A stretch of DNA of 25,241 nucleotides from a virus: positions 1 to 25,241 of IMG/VR virus record IMGVR_UViG_3300029952_000118. The stretch is one strand, 5' to 3'. This document shows positions 14,041-20,590 of this stretch, piece after piece; the first letter of the stretch is position 1; each line of letters begins with the position of its first letter. The notes beneath the pieces were generated by a model. That model was given only the letters and a program-made list of their open reading frames with translations, searched no databases and was not told the DNA's origin. A program made the position numbers and the translations under genes.

Positions 14041-14273
14041 ACCAGAACAAGGATTATTTATTCGGTGTGTTGATCATAGCGATACTGTTTTCGCTGATCG
14101 GCTTTGGATTGCTGGCACTCCTTAAGAACGTGGACCTAAATAAGGCTACAATAGTGATATCGTTCCTGACAACAAACGGGGCGTTCCTGATAGGTTATAG
14201 ATGGGGGAGTAGCAAGGGGAGCAAGGACAAAACGGACTTACTGGCTAAAGAGCAGGAAGACAAAAAACCATGA
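14037..14273 (+). CDS. Small two-helix membrane protein, holin-like
   Basis: A 78-aa protein with two membrane helices (FGVLIIAILFSLIGFGLLAL at about 9-28 and ATIVISFLTTNGAFLIGYRW at about 37-56) and a Lys-rich tail. This is the size and topology of a holin or antiholin. It overlaps both neighbours by 4 nt. With the gene before it, it may form a holin/antiholin pair; sequence alone does not say which is which. Confidence 0.55.
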   Translation: MNQNKDYLFGVLIIAILFSLIGFGLLALLKNVDLNKATIVISFLTTNGAFLIGYRWGSSKGSKDKTDLLAKEQEDKKP

Positions 14274-14899
14274 AGAATTTAGGTAAAATATTCTTTGGCA
14301 TATTACTTGGCATAGCAGCTACGCTTCTTATGGGGCGTGGGTGTAAGCATAAGGATGCGGACCGTGCGGCTAAAGAGGCGGCTAAGAAGGAGACTTCTGT
14401 GATCGCTGATATTAATAAGCACCGGTTTGATAGTGTGCAGTACTACCGGGACCAGTTTGACCAGGAGCACGCACAAAAGGCTCTGATATTGGGAGACGAA
14501 GCAGCTATCAAGATATTTTACAAAAAGAAGGAAGATAGCCTGTGCACGGTGCTTCACCTGAGAAATGCCCAGCTAAAAGATATGACCGATGTGGTAAGCC
14601 AGGTTAACGGCTCGTTTACTACGGGAACCCAAACGGTGGGTGAGCAGGATATAATATCGGGTAAACCCGCTGGCTGGAAGGGCTATATGTTTCAGTACAA
14701 GGATGATTATATGCAAGAGACGGGGTTTGTGGATAGCGTGACCACTGAGGTACACTACCAACTGACCATACCGGTGAGCATTACGACTTTCTGGAAGCGT
14801 AAGTGGTTCCTGGGGAAGAAGCATTATTTCATTGACGGGTTCAGTACGAATAAAAATGTTCATATCACCGGTTTAAGCGGTGTATCTATAAACAGGTAA
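14270..14899 (+). CDS. Membrane-anchored coiled-coil protein, spanin-like
   Basis: A 209-aa protein with one N-terminal membrane helix (IFFGILLGIAATLLMGRGC, about 6-24). It is followed by a charged helical stretch (residues 25-105, ending in the KKKEDSLCTVLHLRNAQL region) and a beta-like C-terminal domain (WKGYMFQYKDDYMQ, then LTIPVSITTFWKRKWFLGKK). An N-terminal anchor plus periplasmic coil in a lysis cassette resembles an inner-membrane spanin subunit. The C-terminal domain is larger than in classical Rz proteins. No outer-membrane lipoprotein partner was found nested or adjacent. Confidence 0.5.
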   Translation: MKNLGKIFFGILLGIAATLLMGRGCKHKDADRAAKEAAKKETSVIADINKHRFDSVQYYRDQFDQEHAQKALILGDEAAIKIFYKKKEDSLCTVLHLRNAQLKDMTDVVSQVNGSFTTGTQTVGEQDIISGKPAGWKGYMFQYKDDYMQETGFVDSVTTEVHYQLTIPVSITTFWKRKWFLGKKHYFIDGFSTNKNVHITGLSGVSINR

Positions 14900-14910
14900 T
14901 TTTTTTAGTT

Positions 14911-15384
14911 ATGACTGAGGCTACAAAGATCATTGACTGGAGTAAGGTGGAGCTGGAGAAACTTTTTAAAGTGGTGCCTGTTGTTGTGAAGACTTACGGG
15001 CCACAAGCTCTGGAAGTGTGTAATACCATTAAAGCGGCTTTGCAAACACCAGAGGCTGCCTTGATAGAGGATGCAATAGAACATATGATACCGGGAGCCG
15101 GTGTTTGGGAGGCGGCGATTGTGACAGCTATCAGCAAGGCGCTGGGTGTAGCTATACCGATGATCACCAAGATAGATGCTAATGCGGCTACAGGTGAGAG
15201 CCTGAATGCGCAGGCGCTGCAACTGGTGCAGTACTTGCAGACGCTGAGTCCGTTTATGCAGCATGCGGGATTGCTGAAGCTGCTGAGCGGGTTGTTCCTG
15301 GCACTGGACTCTAAGTTGACAGAATTGGAAACTGACAGCGCTGCACAGACTTTATATGCAGTGAGTAAAAGCCAAGCTGCATAA
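14911..15384 (+). CDS. Phage protein of unknown function in the lysis cassette
   Basis: A 157-aa, mostly helical, Ala/Leu-rich protein. It has a moderately hydrophobic middle (IPGAGVWEAAIVTAISKALGV, about 61-81) and repeated amphipathic helices (LNAQALQLVQYLQTLS). No signal peptide is seen. It is followed by a one-base overlap (TAATG) with the next small membrane protein. No family is recognised; a role in lysis or lysis control is a guess from position. Confidence 0.5.
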   Translation: MTEATKIIDWSKVELEKLFKVVPVVVKTYGPQALEVCNTIKAALQTPEAALIEDAIEHMIPGAGVWEAAIVTAISKALGVAIPMITKIDANAATGESLNAQALQLVQYLQTLSPFMQHAGLLKLLSGLFLALDSKLTELETDSAAQTLYAVSKSQAA

Positions 15385-15671
15385 TGCCAGATGTGAGCTG
15401 TGAGTGGTACTGGGCTGTAGCAGCCTTCCTATTTGGCGGTTTTATTGTGTGGTGCGGGATGACAGCAGCAAGCAGTGTAGAGAGCCTTACCAGGGAAGAG
15501 GAACAAAAGTGCACGCAGCATATACTGAAGGATAGCAATATAGGGGTCGAGGAACGGCAGGAGCTTTTGGATGCGCTACAGGAATACGCGGTGGATATAA
15601 ATTACGAGTTGACACATTTACCTCCGAAACTGGAGGCGATAATAAGGACGGTAACTGACAAATGGATATGA
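15384..15671 (+). CDS. Small single-helix membrane protein in the lysis cassette
   Basis: A 95-aa protein. One hydrophobic segment near the N-terminus (YWAVAAFLFGGFIVWCGMTA, about 9-28) is followed by a charged helical tail (LTREEEQKCTQHIL, then VEERQELLDALQEY). The topology fits a membrane-anchored lysis accessory protein. Its 3' end overlaps the endolysin gene by 10 nt, so translation is probably coupled. Confidence 0.5.
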   Translation: MPDVSCEWYWAVAAFLFGGFIVWCGMTAASSVESLTREEEQKCTQHILKDSNIGVEERQELLDALQEYAVDINYELTHLPPKLEAIIRTVTDKWI

Positions 15672-16153
15672 ATAAGACTGATCAACTAAAAGAGGCATTA
15701 AGCAACAAGAACGTTAAGGCGTTCCTGGAAATGATCCGCCACAGTGAAGGCACTGTAGGTAAGGATGGTTTTCGTATGATGTTTGGTGGCAAATTGTTTG
15801 ATTCAATGGCTGATCATCCGCATATCTTTTTCAATTACAAGAATAAGGAGGGCAAGGTGATCAAGACGAGTGCGGCGGGAGCCTATCAAATTACCTGGAC
15901 TACATGGGTGGCTCTGAAGCAGATGCTGGAGCTTACTGATTTCAGCGAGGAGAGCCAGAACCTGGCGGCGCTGGAGCTGATCCGGGAGAAGGGAGCGCTG
16001 CTCCAAGTGCAGGGAGGATATTTTGTAGATGCAATAAACAAGGTGCGGGAGATATGGGCATCGCTGCCGGGAAGTGGATGCCATCAGCCGGAGCATAGCC
16101 TGGCAGAAGTGGAAAAGTGGTATGATGATGCGGGAGGAGAATTAATTAGCTGA
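15662..16153 (+). CDS. Endolysin, lambda R-type lytic transglycosylase
   Basis: A 163-aa murein hydrolase that cleaves the glycan strand to release phage. Signature blocks match lambda R: FLEMIRHSEGT with the catalytic Glu at residue 29, FRMMFGG, DHPH, SAAGAYQITWTTW (70-82), DFSEESQNLAALELIREKGAL, and IWASLPGSGCHQPEHSL near the end. It has no signal peptide, so export would depend on the holin candidates upstream. The length is close to lambda R (158 aa). A second in-frame ATG two codons downstream is an alternative start. Confidence 0.9.
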   Translation: MDMNKTDQLKEALSNKNVKAFLEMIRHSEGTVGKDGFRMMFGGKLFDSMADHPHIFFNYKNKEGKVIKTSAAGAYQITWTTWVALKQMLELTDFSEESQNLAALELIREKGALLQVQGGYFVDAINKVREIWASLPGSGCHQPEHSLAEVEKWYDDAGGELIS

Positions 16154-16190
16154 TTAGCTGATGTGATTATTAGCTTATAAAAAAAGTATT

Positions 16191-16889
16191 ATGAGGGCGT
16201 ATTTGAGCATGTTATTGTTGTGTGGTACTGCGGTGATCTCCGGATCGGCTTATGCACAGGACACGGTAAAGGTGGAGCATGATGCTTATACTACGGTATT
16301 TGTAAAGAGTAGCCATGTACCAATATTGGTGACTTATACGCTTTATAGCTACTCATTTGATTGTGATCAAACACAGCGGCTGGCCAGGACAAACAATTTT
16401 AAGGCTGATCCGGAGGTGAATGGTACGGCGCTGGGGAAAGATTATGACCACAGCGGGTATGACCAGGGGCATTGCATGAGCGCGCAGGATAACATTTGCG
16501 ATTCGATAGCAATGGCTGAGTGCTTTTACTATACAAATATGATACCGCAGGCTCCGGGACTAAACAGAGGCATCTGGAAGGCACTAGAGGGCAATGAGCG
16601 GGATCTCGCTACCAAGTATGACAGCATCAAGGTTTATATAGGCTGGTATGGGACCGATAAGACGATAGGGCCGGATAAAGTAGTGGTGCCTGAGTACTGC
16701 TGGAAGGTGATCTACATACCAAGTGCGCATGAATGGGATTATTACATTTTCCCGAACAGAGCATGCGATGGTACGCCTGCAAGGTATATGGATACCCTGC
16801 ATGAAAAGCAGTGCAACTGGACAGCCGAGCAGAAGCAATGGATGCTGTATATACTGGCAGAGGGGACACGGAAAAATTCAAGGTTTTAA
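16191..16889 (+). CDS. Secreted DNA/RNA non-specific endonuclease
   Basis: A 232-aa protein with a signal peptide ending SGSAYAQ (about residue 23) and a beta-beta-alpha-metal nuclease domain of the NUC1/Serratia type. The catalytic block reads GYDQGHCMSAQDN (89-101), with His94 the general base and Gln replacing the usual Arg of DRGH. The metal/structural block ECFYYTNMIPQAPGLNRGIW KALE (110-133) supplies the Asn and Glu ligands in N-x-x-P-Q...NRGxW..LE. The secreted product should degrade nucleic acid in the periplasm or outside. It lies directly after the endolysin, so it could be released at lysis, or it is a cargo gene. Four cysteines or more in the mature part could form disulfides. Confidence 0.85.
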   Translation: MRAYLSMLLLCGTAVISGSAYAQDTVKVEHDAYTTVFVKSSHVPILVTYTLYSYSFDCDQTQRLARTNNFKADPEVNGTALGKDYDHSGYDQGHCMSAQDNICDSIAMAECFYYTNMIPQAPGLNRGIWKALEGNERDLATKYDSIKVYIGWYGTDKTIGPDKVVVPEYCWKVIYIPSAHEWDYYIFPNRACDGTPARYMDTLHEKQCNWTAEQKQWMLYILAEGTRKNSRF

Positions 16890-16899
16890 ATAGCTTTTA

Positions 16900-16923
16900 A
16901 ACAATAATTAAACACTCTTTTTT
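16900..16923 (+). promoter_or_regulatory. SD-less AT-rich leader motif (copy 2)
   Basis: AACAATAATTAAACACTC followed by TTTTTT lies directly before the ATG at 16924. It has the same AACAATAA / (A/T)TTAAAC / T-run / ATG arrangement as the leaders at 13127, 17403 and 20032. Confidence 0.45.
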
Positions 16924-17364
16924 ATGAAGAAGATCAATAATGCCCGATCGAAATATTTCGAAGGCCATAAGGATGCCAAAGAATTGTGGTTTGTAAAGAT
17001 AGGTGGCGTGGATAAGGGGTACCTGAGCGAATGGGCTGCCAATAACAGCATCGGTAAGGCAAAGGATGCTACAGTGGACCATATCACCCGGGAAGAGGTG
17101 GAAGAGTGGATAGCCAATGGTGGCGAAACGGCACCGGCTACATTTGACCATGAGGTGACAGAACAAGACATGATCGAAAATCCGGAATTTAAGGATCAGG
17201 GTATCAATGTGGGTGACATTATCCAGGTTCCCATTGATGCGGAAGATAAAGAGCCAGAAGTGGTAACACCTGAAGACGAGAAGCGTGATGTAGCTGCTGC
17301 AGCGAAAAAGAAAACTGCTAAGAAGAAGAAACCAGCAGCTAAGAAGAGCGCAAGCAAAAAATAG
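16924..17364 (+). CDS. Unknown phage protein with histone-H1-like basic tail
   Basis: A 146-aa protein. The N-terminal half is a small folded-looking region (KELWFVKIGGVDKGYLSEWA) followed by an acidic linker (ITREEVEEWIANGG, EVTEQDMIENPEF). A hydrophobic strand then leads to an acidic VPIDAEDKEPEVVTPEDE. The last 23 residues are almost only Ala, Lys, Ser, Thr and Pro (AAAAKKKTAKKKKPAAKKSA), like a histone H1 or HU-extension tail. It has no signal peptide. Such a tail could bind DNA or bridge to another virion protein. It sits between the nuclease and a low-complexity protein, upstream of the sheath. Confidence 0.6.
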   Translation: MKKINNARSKYFEGHKDAKELWFVKIGGVDKGYLSEWAANNSIGKAKDATVDHITREEVEEWIANGGETAPATFDHEVTEQDMIENPEFKDQGINVGDIIQVPIDAEDKEPEVVTPEDEKRDVAAAAKKKTAKKKKPAAKKSASKK

Positions 17365-17402
17365 TGATTAACAAACGGTTCACTCCGGGAAAGGGGTAAG
17401 TA

Positions 17403-17428
17403 AACAATAACATTTTTAATACCATTTT
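17403..17428 (+). promoter_or_regulatory. SD-less AT-rich leader motif (copy 3)
   Basis: AACAATAACATTTTTAATACCATTTT lies directly before the ATG at 17429. It keeps the AACAATAA and TTTTATG ends of the other three leaders but has ATTTTTAA in place of ATTTAAAC. Confidence 0.4.
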
Positions 17429-18022
17429 ATGGCAGCTCCAAATAAGAAACTTTATAACATACAGGCAGCGTTCAGGAGTAATCCAACGCTTGACGCCATG
17501 TATGTGACCAGCGATGGCCTTCCATTTAAGGCATCTACTGATGCCAACCGGCATGCGGCAAACCTTATGAAAAAGGCTACTCCTCAAGTGATGCCTCCAG
17601 AGGGCACTCCGGCATATGCGACCACACAAGCGGCAATTACAGCTGCAGGTGTGGTAACCAATATGAGCAGGGCACTTGTGGGTGTGCCTCCGACTGGAGG
17701 TGCTGCCGTTCCGGCTCCTGCTGCTGCCGTTCCGGCTCCTGCTCAATTGACGCTGGCCCAGGCAACCGAGGCAAATGATAAGGCGCAGGCTGCACTTGTG
17801 ACTGCCCAGGAAGCATATAATGTAGCTAATGGCAAACTGACCGATGCACAAGCTGCGCTGGGCGTCCTGCCGTCTACTGCAAATAAGACAGCAAAGGGCA
17901 TTGCTCAGAAGTTGGTAAATACTTGCACAGCTGCTATAGCTGATGCGAAAGCAATTTTGGAGAATGCTGAGTTTGACGCGACAATGGCCGCACAGAATCT
18001 GGCTGCTGTACCTACTGCCTAA
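17429..18022 (+). CDS. Phage protein with TSDG motif and Ala-rich coiled tail
   Basis: A 197-aa protein. Residues 1-50 have the pattern NPTLDAMYVTSDGLPFKASTDANRHAANL, a short motif I recall from small Bacteroidota phage proteins upstream of tail genes. A Pro/Ala hinge follows (AAVPAPAAAVPAPA, about 91-105), coded by a perfect 21-bp tandem duplication. After it comes an Ala-rich helix likely to be a coiled coil (LTLAQATEANDKAQAAL, VTAQEAYNVANGKLTDAQAA). It looks structural rather than enzymatic. The function is unknown. Its stop lies just before the first 41-bp repeat flanking the sheath gene. Confidence 0.55.
   Translation: MAAPNKKLYNIQAAFRSNPTLDAMYVTSDGLPFKASTDANRHAANLMKKATPQVMPPEGTPAYATTQAAITAAGVVTNMSRALVGVPPTGGAAVPAPAAAVPAPAQLTLAQATEANDKAQAALVTAQEAYNVANGKLTDAQAALGVLPSTANKTAKGIAQKLVNTCTAAIADAKAILENAEFDATMAAQNLAAVPTA
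17702..17743 (+). repeat. Perfect 21-bp tandem duplication (Ala/Pro hinge)
   Basis: GCTGCCGTTCCGGCTCCTGC plus a final T at 17702-17722 is repeated exactly at 17723-17743. It encodes AAVPAPA twice, in frame, so copy-number change would lengthen or shorten the hinge without a frameshift. Confidence 0.9.
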
Positions 18023-18025
18023 ATT

Positions 18026-18066
18026 AATTTGAAAATTTGAAAATGTGCAGATTTGAAAATGCACTT
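18026..18066 (+). repeat. 41-bp direct repeat before the sheath gene (copy 1)
   Basis: An AT-rich element starting AATTTGAAAATTTGAAAATG and ending AAAATGCACTT, 15 bp before the sheath ATG. It matches 19454-19494, just after the sheath stop, at 39 of 41 bases. It is built from AATTTGAAAAT-type subunits, a style of intergenic repeat common in Bacteroidota genomes. Confidence 0.9.
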
Positions 18067-18080
18067 TAAATAGAATAGTT

Positions 18081-19451
18081 ATGAAACTGAAAGGGTTTTT
18101 TGAATTTTTGATAGGGGTGGCAATGATGCCTTTGCTGGCGGGGGCTTCTCCATTTATGCATGTTTTGTTTGCGGTGATCCTTGTGCTGGCGATAGTATTG
18201 CCAAAGCCTAAGAATACGTTTTTCCTGAAGTATGGATTGCGGACGACTGCTTGTGGTACAGTTACGATCAATATCGCGCAGGCGTCCATCGGGCAGTCAT
18301 TGCAGACTAATGACGGAATATGCGGAATGGTGCTTACAGGGGTTACTGAAGAAGGTGGGTACACCCTGGGCACGCCTATATATGTGACGAGCCTGGCAAG
18401 CGCATCGAGCGGGGCAAATGCAATTACCCTGGCGAACAATCCTTTTGCTTACCGGCAGATCAGCGATTTTTACAGTGTGCCCGGGACGGTGAATGCGGGT
18501 CTGTATATCATGCTTGTACCCAATACTATGACGGTAGCTGATATGGCCGATAATACGAACAGCGCCAGCGCGAAGGTATTATTGAATTATGCCAAGACGG
18601 CGGGATTGCCTATAAAGAAACTGTATATTATGAGCGATGATACGGTGGTGACTGTGGCTGATATAACTGCAGGCATTAACCCTGCCTGCTATACTGCAGT
18701 TACGAATATGCAGGTGATGGCTACAGCTTTTGCTGCTTTACAGTTGCCATTCAGGTGCATAATAGGCGCTACTTCTTATGACGGAACTGTAGGTAACCTT
18801 ACGAATATGACCAGCGGGACTACCAATAACCGTGTGGAGCTGCTGCTGTGGGACTTACAGCCATCCAGTGGCTATAGTGGTGGCGCGGCATGTGCGCTTG
18901 GCTTTACGGCTGGTTGTGATGCAGTATTGCCGGTGCAAAGGAAGCGCAGCCGTGTAAAGAACGGGCCGCTGCCAGGTATAAGCGAATGCTATGTAGGTAC
19001 TGAGACTGTTGAGGCTGCAGGCGGTGATATAGCTACCATGGTGACTAAGGGATTTGCTACTGTGCAGACTTATCCGCAGGCCAGTGGTTACTTTTTCTCA
19101 GGGGTGCCGATGTGTACGGCCACAAGCGACACTTATAATACCCTAGTGGCAGGATGCGTGATAGATAAGGCGCAGATCATAGCCTACGCAAGGTATTTGC
19201 AGGAGGTAGATGACGAGGTGCCAGTGCAGGCAGACGGGACCATTGATCCGAGCTGGGCGGGAAACCTGCAGCAGGAGACGAATAATGACTTTCAGACTAA
19301 TATGGTGGCGCCGGGTAATTGTACGAGTGCGAGCTGCAGCATAAGCCTGACACAAAATATTGCTGAGAGCGGCCTCCTGGCTATAATGATAGTGGTGAAT
19401 GGTGTGGCGTATGCTGTGAATATCCAGATCACACTGGGGCTGGCGGCGTAG
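18081..19451 (+). CDS. Contractile tail sheath protein with hydrophobic N-terminus
   Basis: A 456-aa protein. The body has the order of phage sheath proteins of the DUF2586-like group in Bacteroidota: GICGMVLTGVTEEGGYTLGT (about 80-100), NPFAYRQISDFY and YIMLVPNTMTV. Then follow a central alpha/beta part (AALQLPFRCIIGATSYDGTV) and a C-terminal domain with FATVQTYPQASGYFFSGVPM, VIDKAQIIAYARYLQEVDDE and a closing strand. It would polymerise around the tail tube and contract on infection. The first 45 residues are unusual: two hydrophobic stretches (FFEFLIGVAMMPLLAGASP and FMHVLFAVILVLAIVLP), followed by PKPKN, like membrane helices. It is flanked on both sides by a 41-bp direct repeat. The tube gene follows, as expected. 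Confidence 0.85.
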   Translation: MKLKGFFEFLIGVAMMPLLAGASPFMHVLFAVILVLAIVLPKPKNTFFLKYGLRTTACGTVTINIAQASIGQSLQTNDGICGMVLTGVTEEGGYTLGTPIYVTSLASASSGANAITLANNPFAYRQISDFYSVPGTVNAGLYIMLVPNTMTVADMADNTNSASAKVLLNYAKTAGLPIKKLYIMSDDTVVTVADITAGINPACYTAVTNMQVMATAFAALQLPFRCIIGATSYDGTVGNLTNMTSGTTNNRVELLLWDLQPSSGYSGGAACALGFTAGCDAVLPVQRKRSRVKNGPLPGISECYVGTETVEAAGGDIATMVTKGFATVQTYPQASGYFFSGVPMCTATSDTYNTLVAGCVIDKAQIIAYARYLQEVDDEVPVQADGTIDPSWAGNLQQETNNDFQTNMVAPGNCTSASCSISLTQNIAESGLLAIMIVVNGVAYAVNIQITLGLAA

Positions 19452-19453
19452 GT

Positions 19454-19494
19454 AATTTGAAAATTTGAATATGTGCAAATTTGAAAATGCACTT
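19454..19494 (+). repeat. 41-bp direct repeat after the sheath gene (copy 2)
   Basis: AATTTGAAAATTTGAATATG through AAAATGCACTT, beginning 2 bp after the sheath stop codon. It differs from 18026-18066 at two positions only (A to T and G to A). The two copies enclose the whole sheath gene. Confidence 0.9.
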
Positions 19495-19520
19495 AAGTTA
19501 AAAAGTAAAAAATCGTTTTT

Positions 19521-19952
19521 ATGAGCCAAATAGGGTTTAATGAGTATGAAGAAGCTACCTGGAGTAATGGTACTTTCTCTGCAGGTGGAAGCGTGAGCGG
19601 AAAATGTACCGGCTATAAGTATAAAGAGAATTGGGCCGATAAGCCTCTGTATGCCGCAGGGAATAAGCCTCGTGCCATACAGCCGGGTAATATTGCTTAT
19701 ACCGGAGGTTTTAAGCTATTGCTGGGAGACTTTACTGCGCTGACCGTGGCAGCTAAAGCTGCAGGCGCAAAGAGCGTGTGCGGCATGGTAATAAGTGTAG
19801 TGATCACTTACCTGCCTCCAGGTGGAACTGTAATGCAGGATACCTGGGTAGGCTTTAAGATCAGCTCATATGAGAAAGGCTGGGACCAAGGGGCTACCGA
19901 AATGGTAATGGACTGCCAGGGGAACTTTACGGACCTGGTGACGGTGCCTTAA
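19521..19952 (+). CDS. Tail tube protein
   Basis: A 143-aa protein, directly after the sheath, in the size range and position of contractile-tail tube subunits. It is beta-rich: GGSVSGKCTGYKYKENW, AYTGGFKLLLGDFTALTVAAKAA, SVCGMVISVVITYLPPGG, and a closing WVGFKISSYEKGWDQGATEM. The last segment resembles the conserved strand pair of Mu/P2-type tube proteins. No signal peptide is seen. The leader is AT-rich (AAAAAATCGTTTTTATG) without a Shine-Dalgarno site. Confidence 0.75.
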   Translation: MSQIGFNEYEEATWSNGTFSAGGSVSGKCTGYKYKENWADKPLYAAGNKPRAIQPGNIAYTGGFKLLLGDFTALTVAAKAAGAKSVCGMVISVVITYLPPGGTVMQDTWVGFKISSYEKGWDQGATEMVMDCQGNFTDLVTVP

Positions 19953-19999
19953 TGCCCATAAGATGAACACTTAAAAACGGAGATAAAGTACCCAAATTG

Positions 20000-20021
20000 C
20001 CCCGCCCTGAAGCGGGGTTTT
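20000..20021 (+). terminator. Weak rho-independent terminator or attenuator after the tube gene
   Basis: CCCCGC (20000-20005) pairs with GCGGGG (20012-20017) around CCTGAA, followed by only four T (20018-20021). It lies between the tube and chaperone genes. It could reduce read-through so that sheath and tube mRNA exceeds that of downstream tail genes. Confidence 0.6.
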
Positions 20022-20031
20022 GGGGTGCAAA

Positions 20032-20054
20032 AACAACATTTAAACAGCATTTTT
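20032..20054 (+). promoter_or_regulatory. SD-less AT-rich leader motif (copy 4)
   Basis: AACAACATTTAAACAGCA followed by TTTTT lies directly before the ATG at 20055. It has the same layout as the leaders at 13127, 16900 and 17403. It supports choosing 20055 over the in-frame GTG at 20025. Confidence 0.45.
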
Positions 20055-20414
20055 ATGACAAAAGACAATACTATAAAATATAAGACCGAGTCGCAAAAAC
20101 CTATGTATATAGGAGAAGTAACACCTGAGCAGATAGAACTGTGGAAGGCGAATCACCTGAGGGGGATATTCCAAGTGATCGATGATAATGAAAAGCATAT
20201 CGGCTATTTCAGAAATCCTTTTCGCGGAGATGTAAACGCTGCACTTGCTAAAGCTGATGCAAAAGAGCCACTGGCCACTGTCAGGGTATTTGCGGAGCTT
20301 CTCTGGCTGGGCGGTAGTGATGTGTTTGTTACTGATACTCCAGAGTGGCTTGGAATGACAAGCGAGATCAGGGCGAAGATGAATGGTGTTAAGGCGCGTC
20401 TGGTAAACTTATAG
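20055..20414 (+). CDS. Tail assembly chaperone, zero-frame product (G-like)
   Basis: A 119-aa protein between tube and tape-measure genes, the position of the tail assembly chaperone. It has YIGEVTPEQIELWKANH (about 16-32), VIDDNEKHIGYFRNPF and ALAKADAKEPLATVRVFAELLW, and ends KARLVNL. No other gene type is expected here. The frame could begin at a GTG (20025), but the ATG at 20055 has the leader motif found before three other late genes. It ends at a TAG (20412-20414) that lies inside a hairpin. A -1 shifted frame beyond it encodes a typical chaperone extension, so a minor longer product is likely. Confidence 0.75.
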   Translation: MTKDNTIKYKTESQKPMYIGEVTPEQIELWKANHLRGIFQVIDDNEKHIGYFRNPFRGDVNAALAKADAKEPLATVRVFAELLWLGGSDVFVTDTPEWLGMTSEIRAKMNGVKARLVNL

Positions 20415-20590
20415 GGGAAGCGGAGGAAAATCTCGATACCGATTCTCCCCTATATATCGAGACTGTAGTAGAGTATTATTTTCCGCGTTTTGATGCTAAG
20501 AACGCTACAGATGAGGAACTGGCAACGAGGGTGGCGATCATGAACCACATCAGGAAGGAAGAAAAGCGACAGAGCCAGGCGAAGGGCTAA
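20393..20590 (+). CDS. Tail assembly chaperone, -1 frameshift extension (T-like)
   Basis: An open frame in the -1 register relative to the chaperone gene, open from 20393 (after a TAA at 20390-20392) to the TAA at 20588-20590. From 20411 it reads IGEAEENLDTDSPLYIET, VVEYYFPRFDAKNATDEEL, ATRVAIMNHIRKEEKRQSQA then KG, 59 residues in all. There is no ATG, GTG or TTG near its beginning. The strong coding pattern (ATDEELATRVAIMNHIR) shows it is a real protein part. It must therefore be made by a ribosome shifting -1 between about 20393 and 20414, giving a product of about 178 aa. Equivalent G/GT pairs occur widely in tailed phages. The slip site itself is not a perfect XXXYYYZ heptamer; GGTAAAC (20402-20408) and AAACTTA (20405-20411) are the candidates. 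Confidence 0.8.
   Translation, partial: GASGKLIGEAEENLDTDSPLYIETVVEYYFPRFDAKNATDEELATRVAIMNHIRKEEKRQSQAKG
20410..20454 (+). promoter_or_regulatory. Hairpin overlapping the frameshift site
   Basis: TATAGGGGA (20410-20418) pairs perfectly with TCCCCTATA (20446-20454). The zero-frame TAG stop is in the 5' arm. The 27-nt loop can form a small inner stem (AATC 20429-20432 with GATT 20441-20444). A stem here would stall the ribosome at the shift window and stimulate -1 frameshifting. Confidence 0.65.

Noticed and set aside
16144-16185. Short direct repeats of TTAGCTGA after the endolysin gene
   Set aside because: Only two short copies and one partial, partly coding (end of the endolysin frame). 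Likely chance in AT-rich spacer.
17339-18439. 366-codon open frame on the - strand
   Set aside because: It is antisense to two recognisable + strand genes, has Ser/Cys/Arg-rich low-complexity content and spans their intergenic repeat. No start context or family pattern was seen.
20025-20054. GTG start giving a chaperone 10 residues longer
   Set aside because: The extra residues come from the T-run/leader region after the weak terminator, while the ATG at 20055 has the leader motif shared with other late genes.
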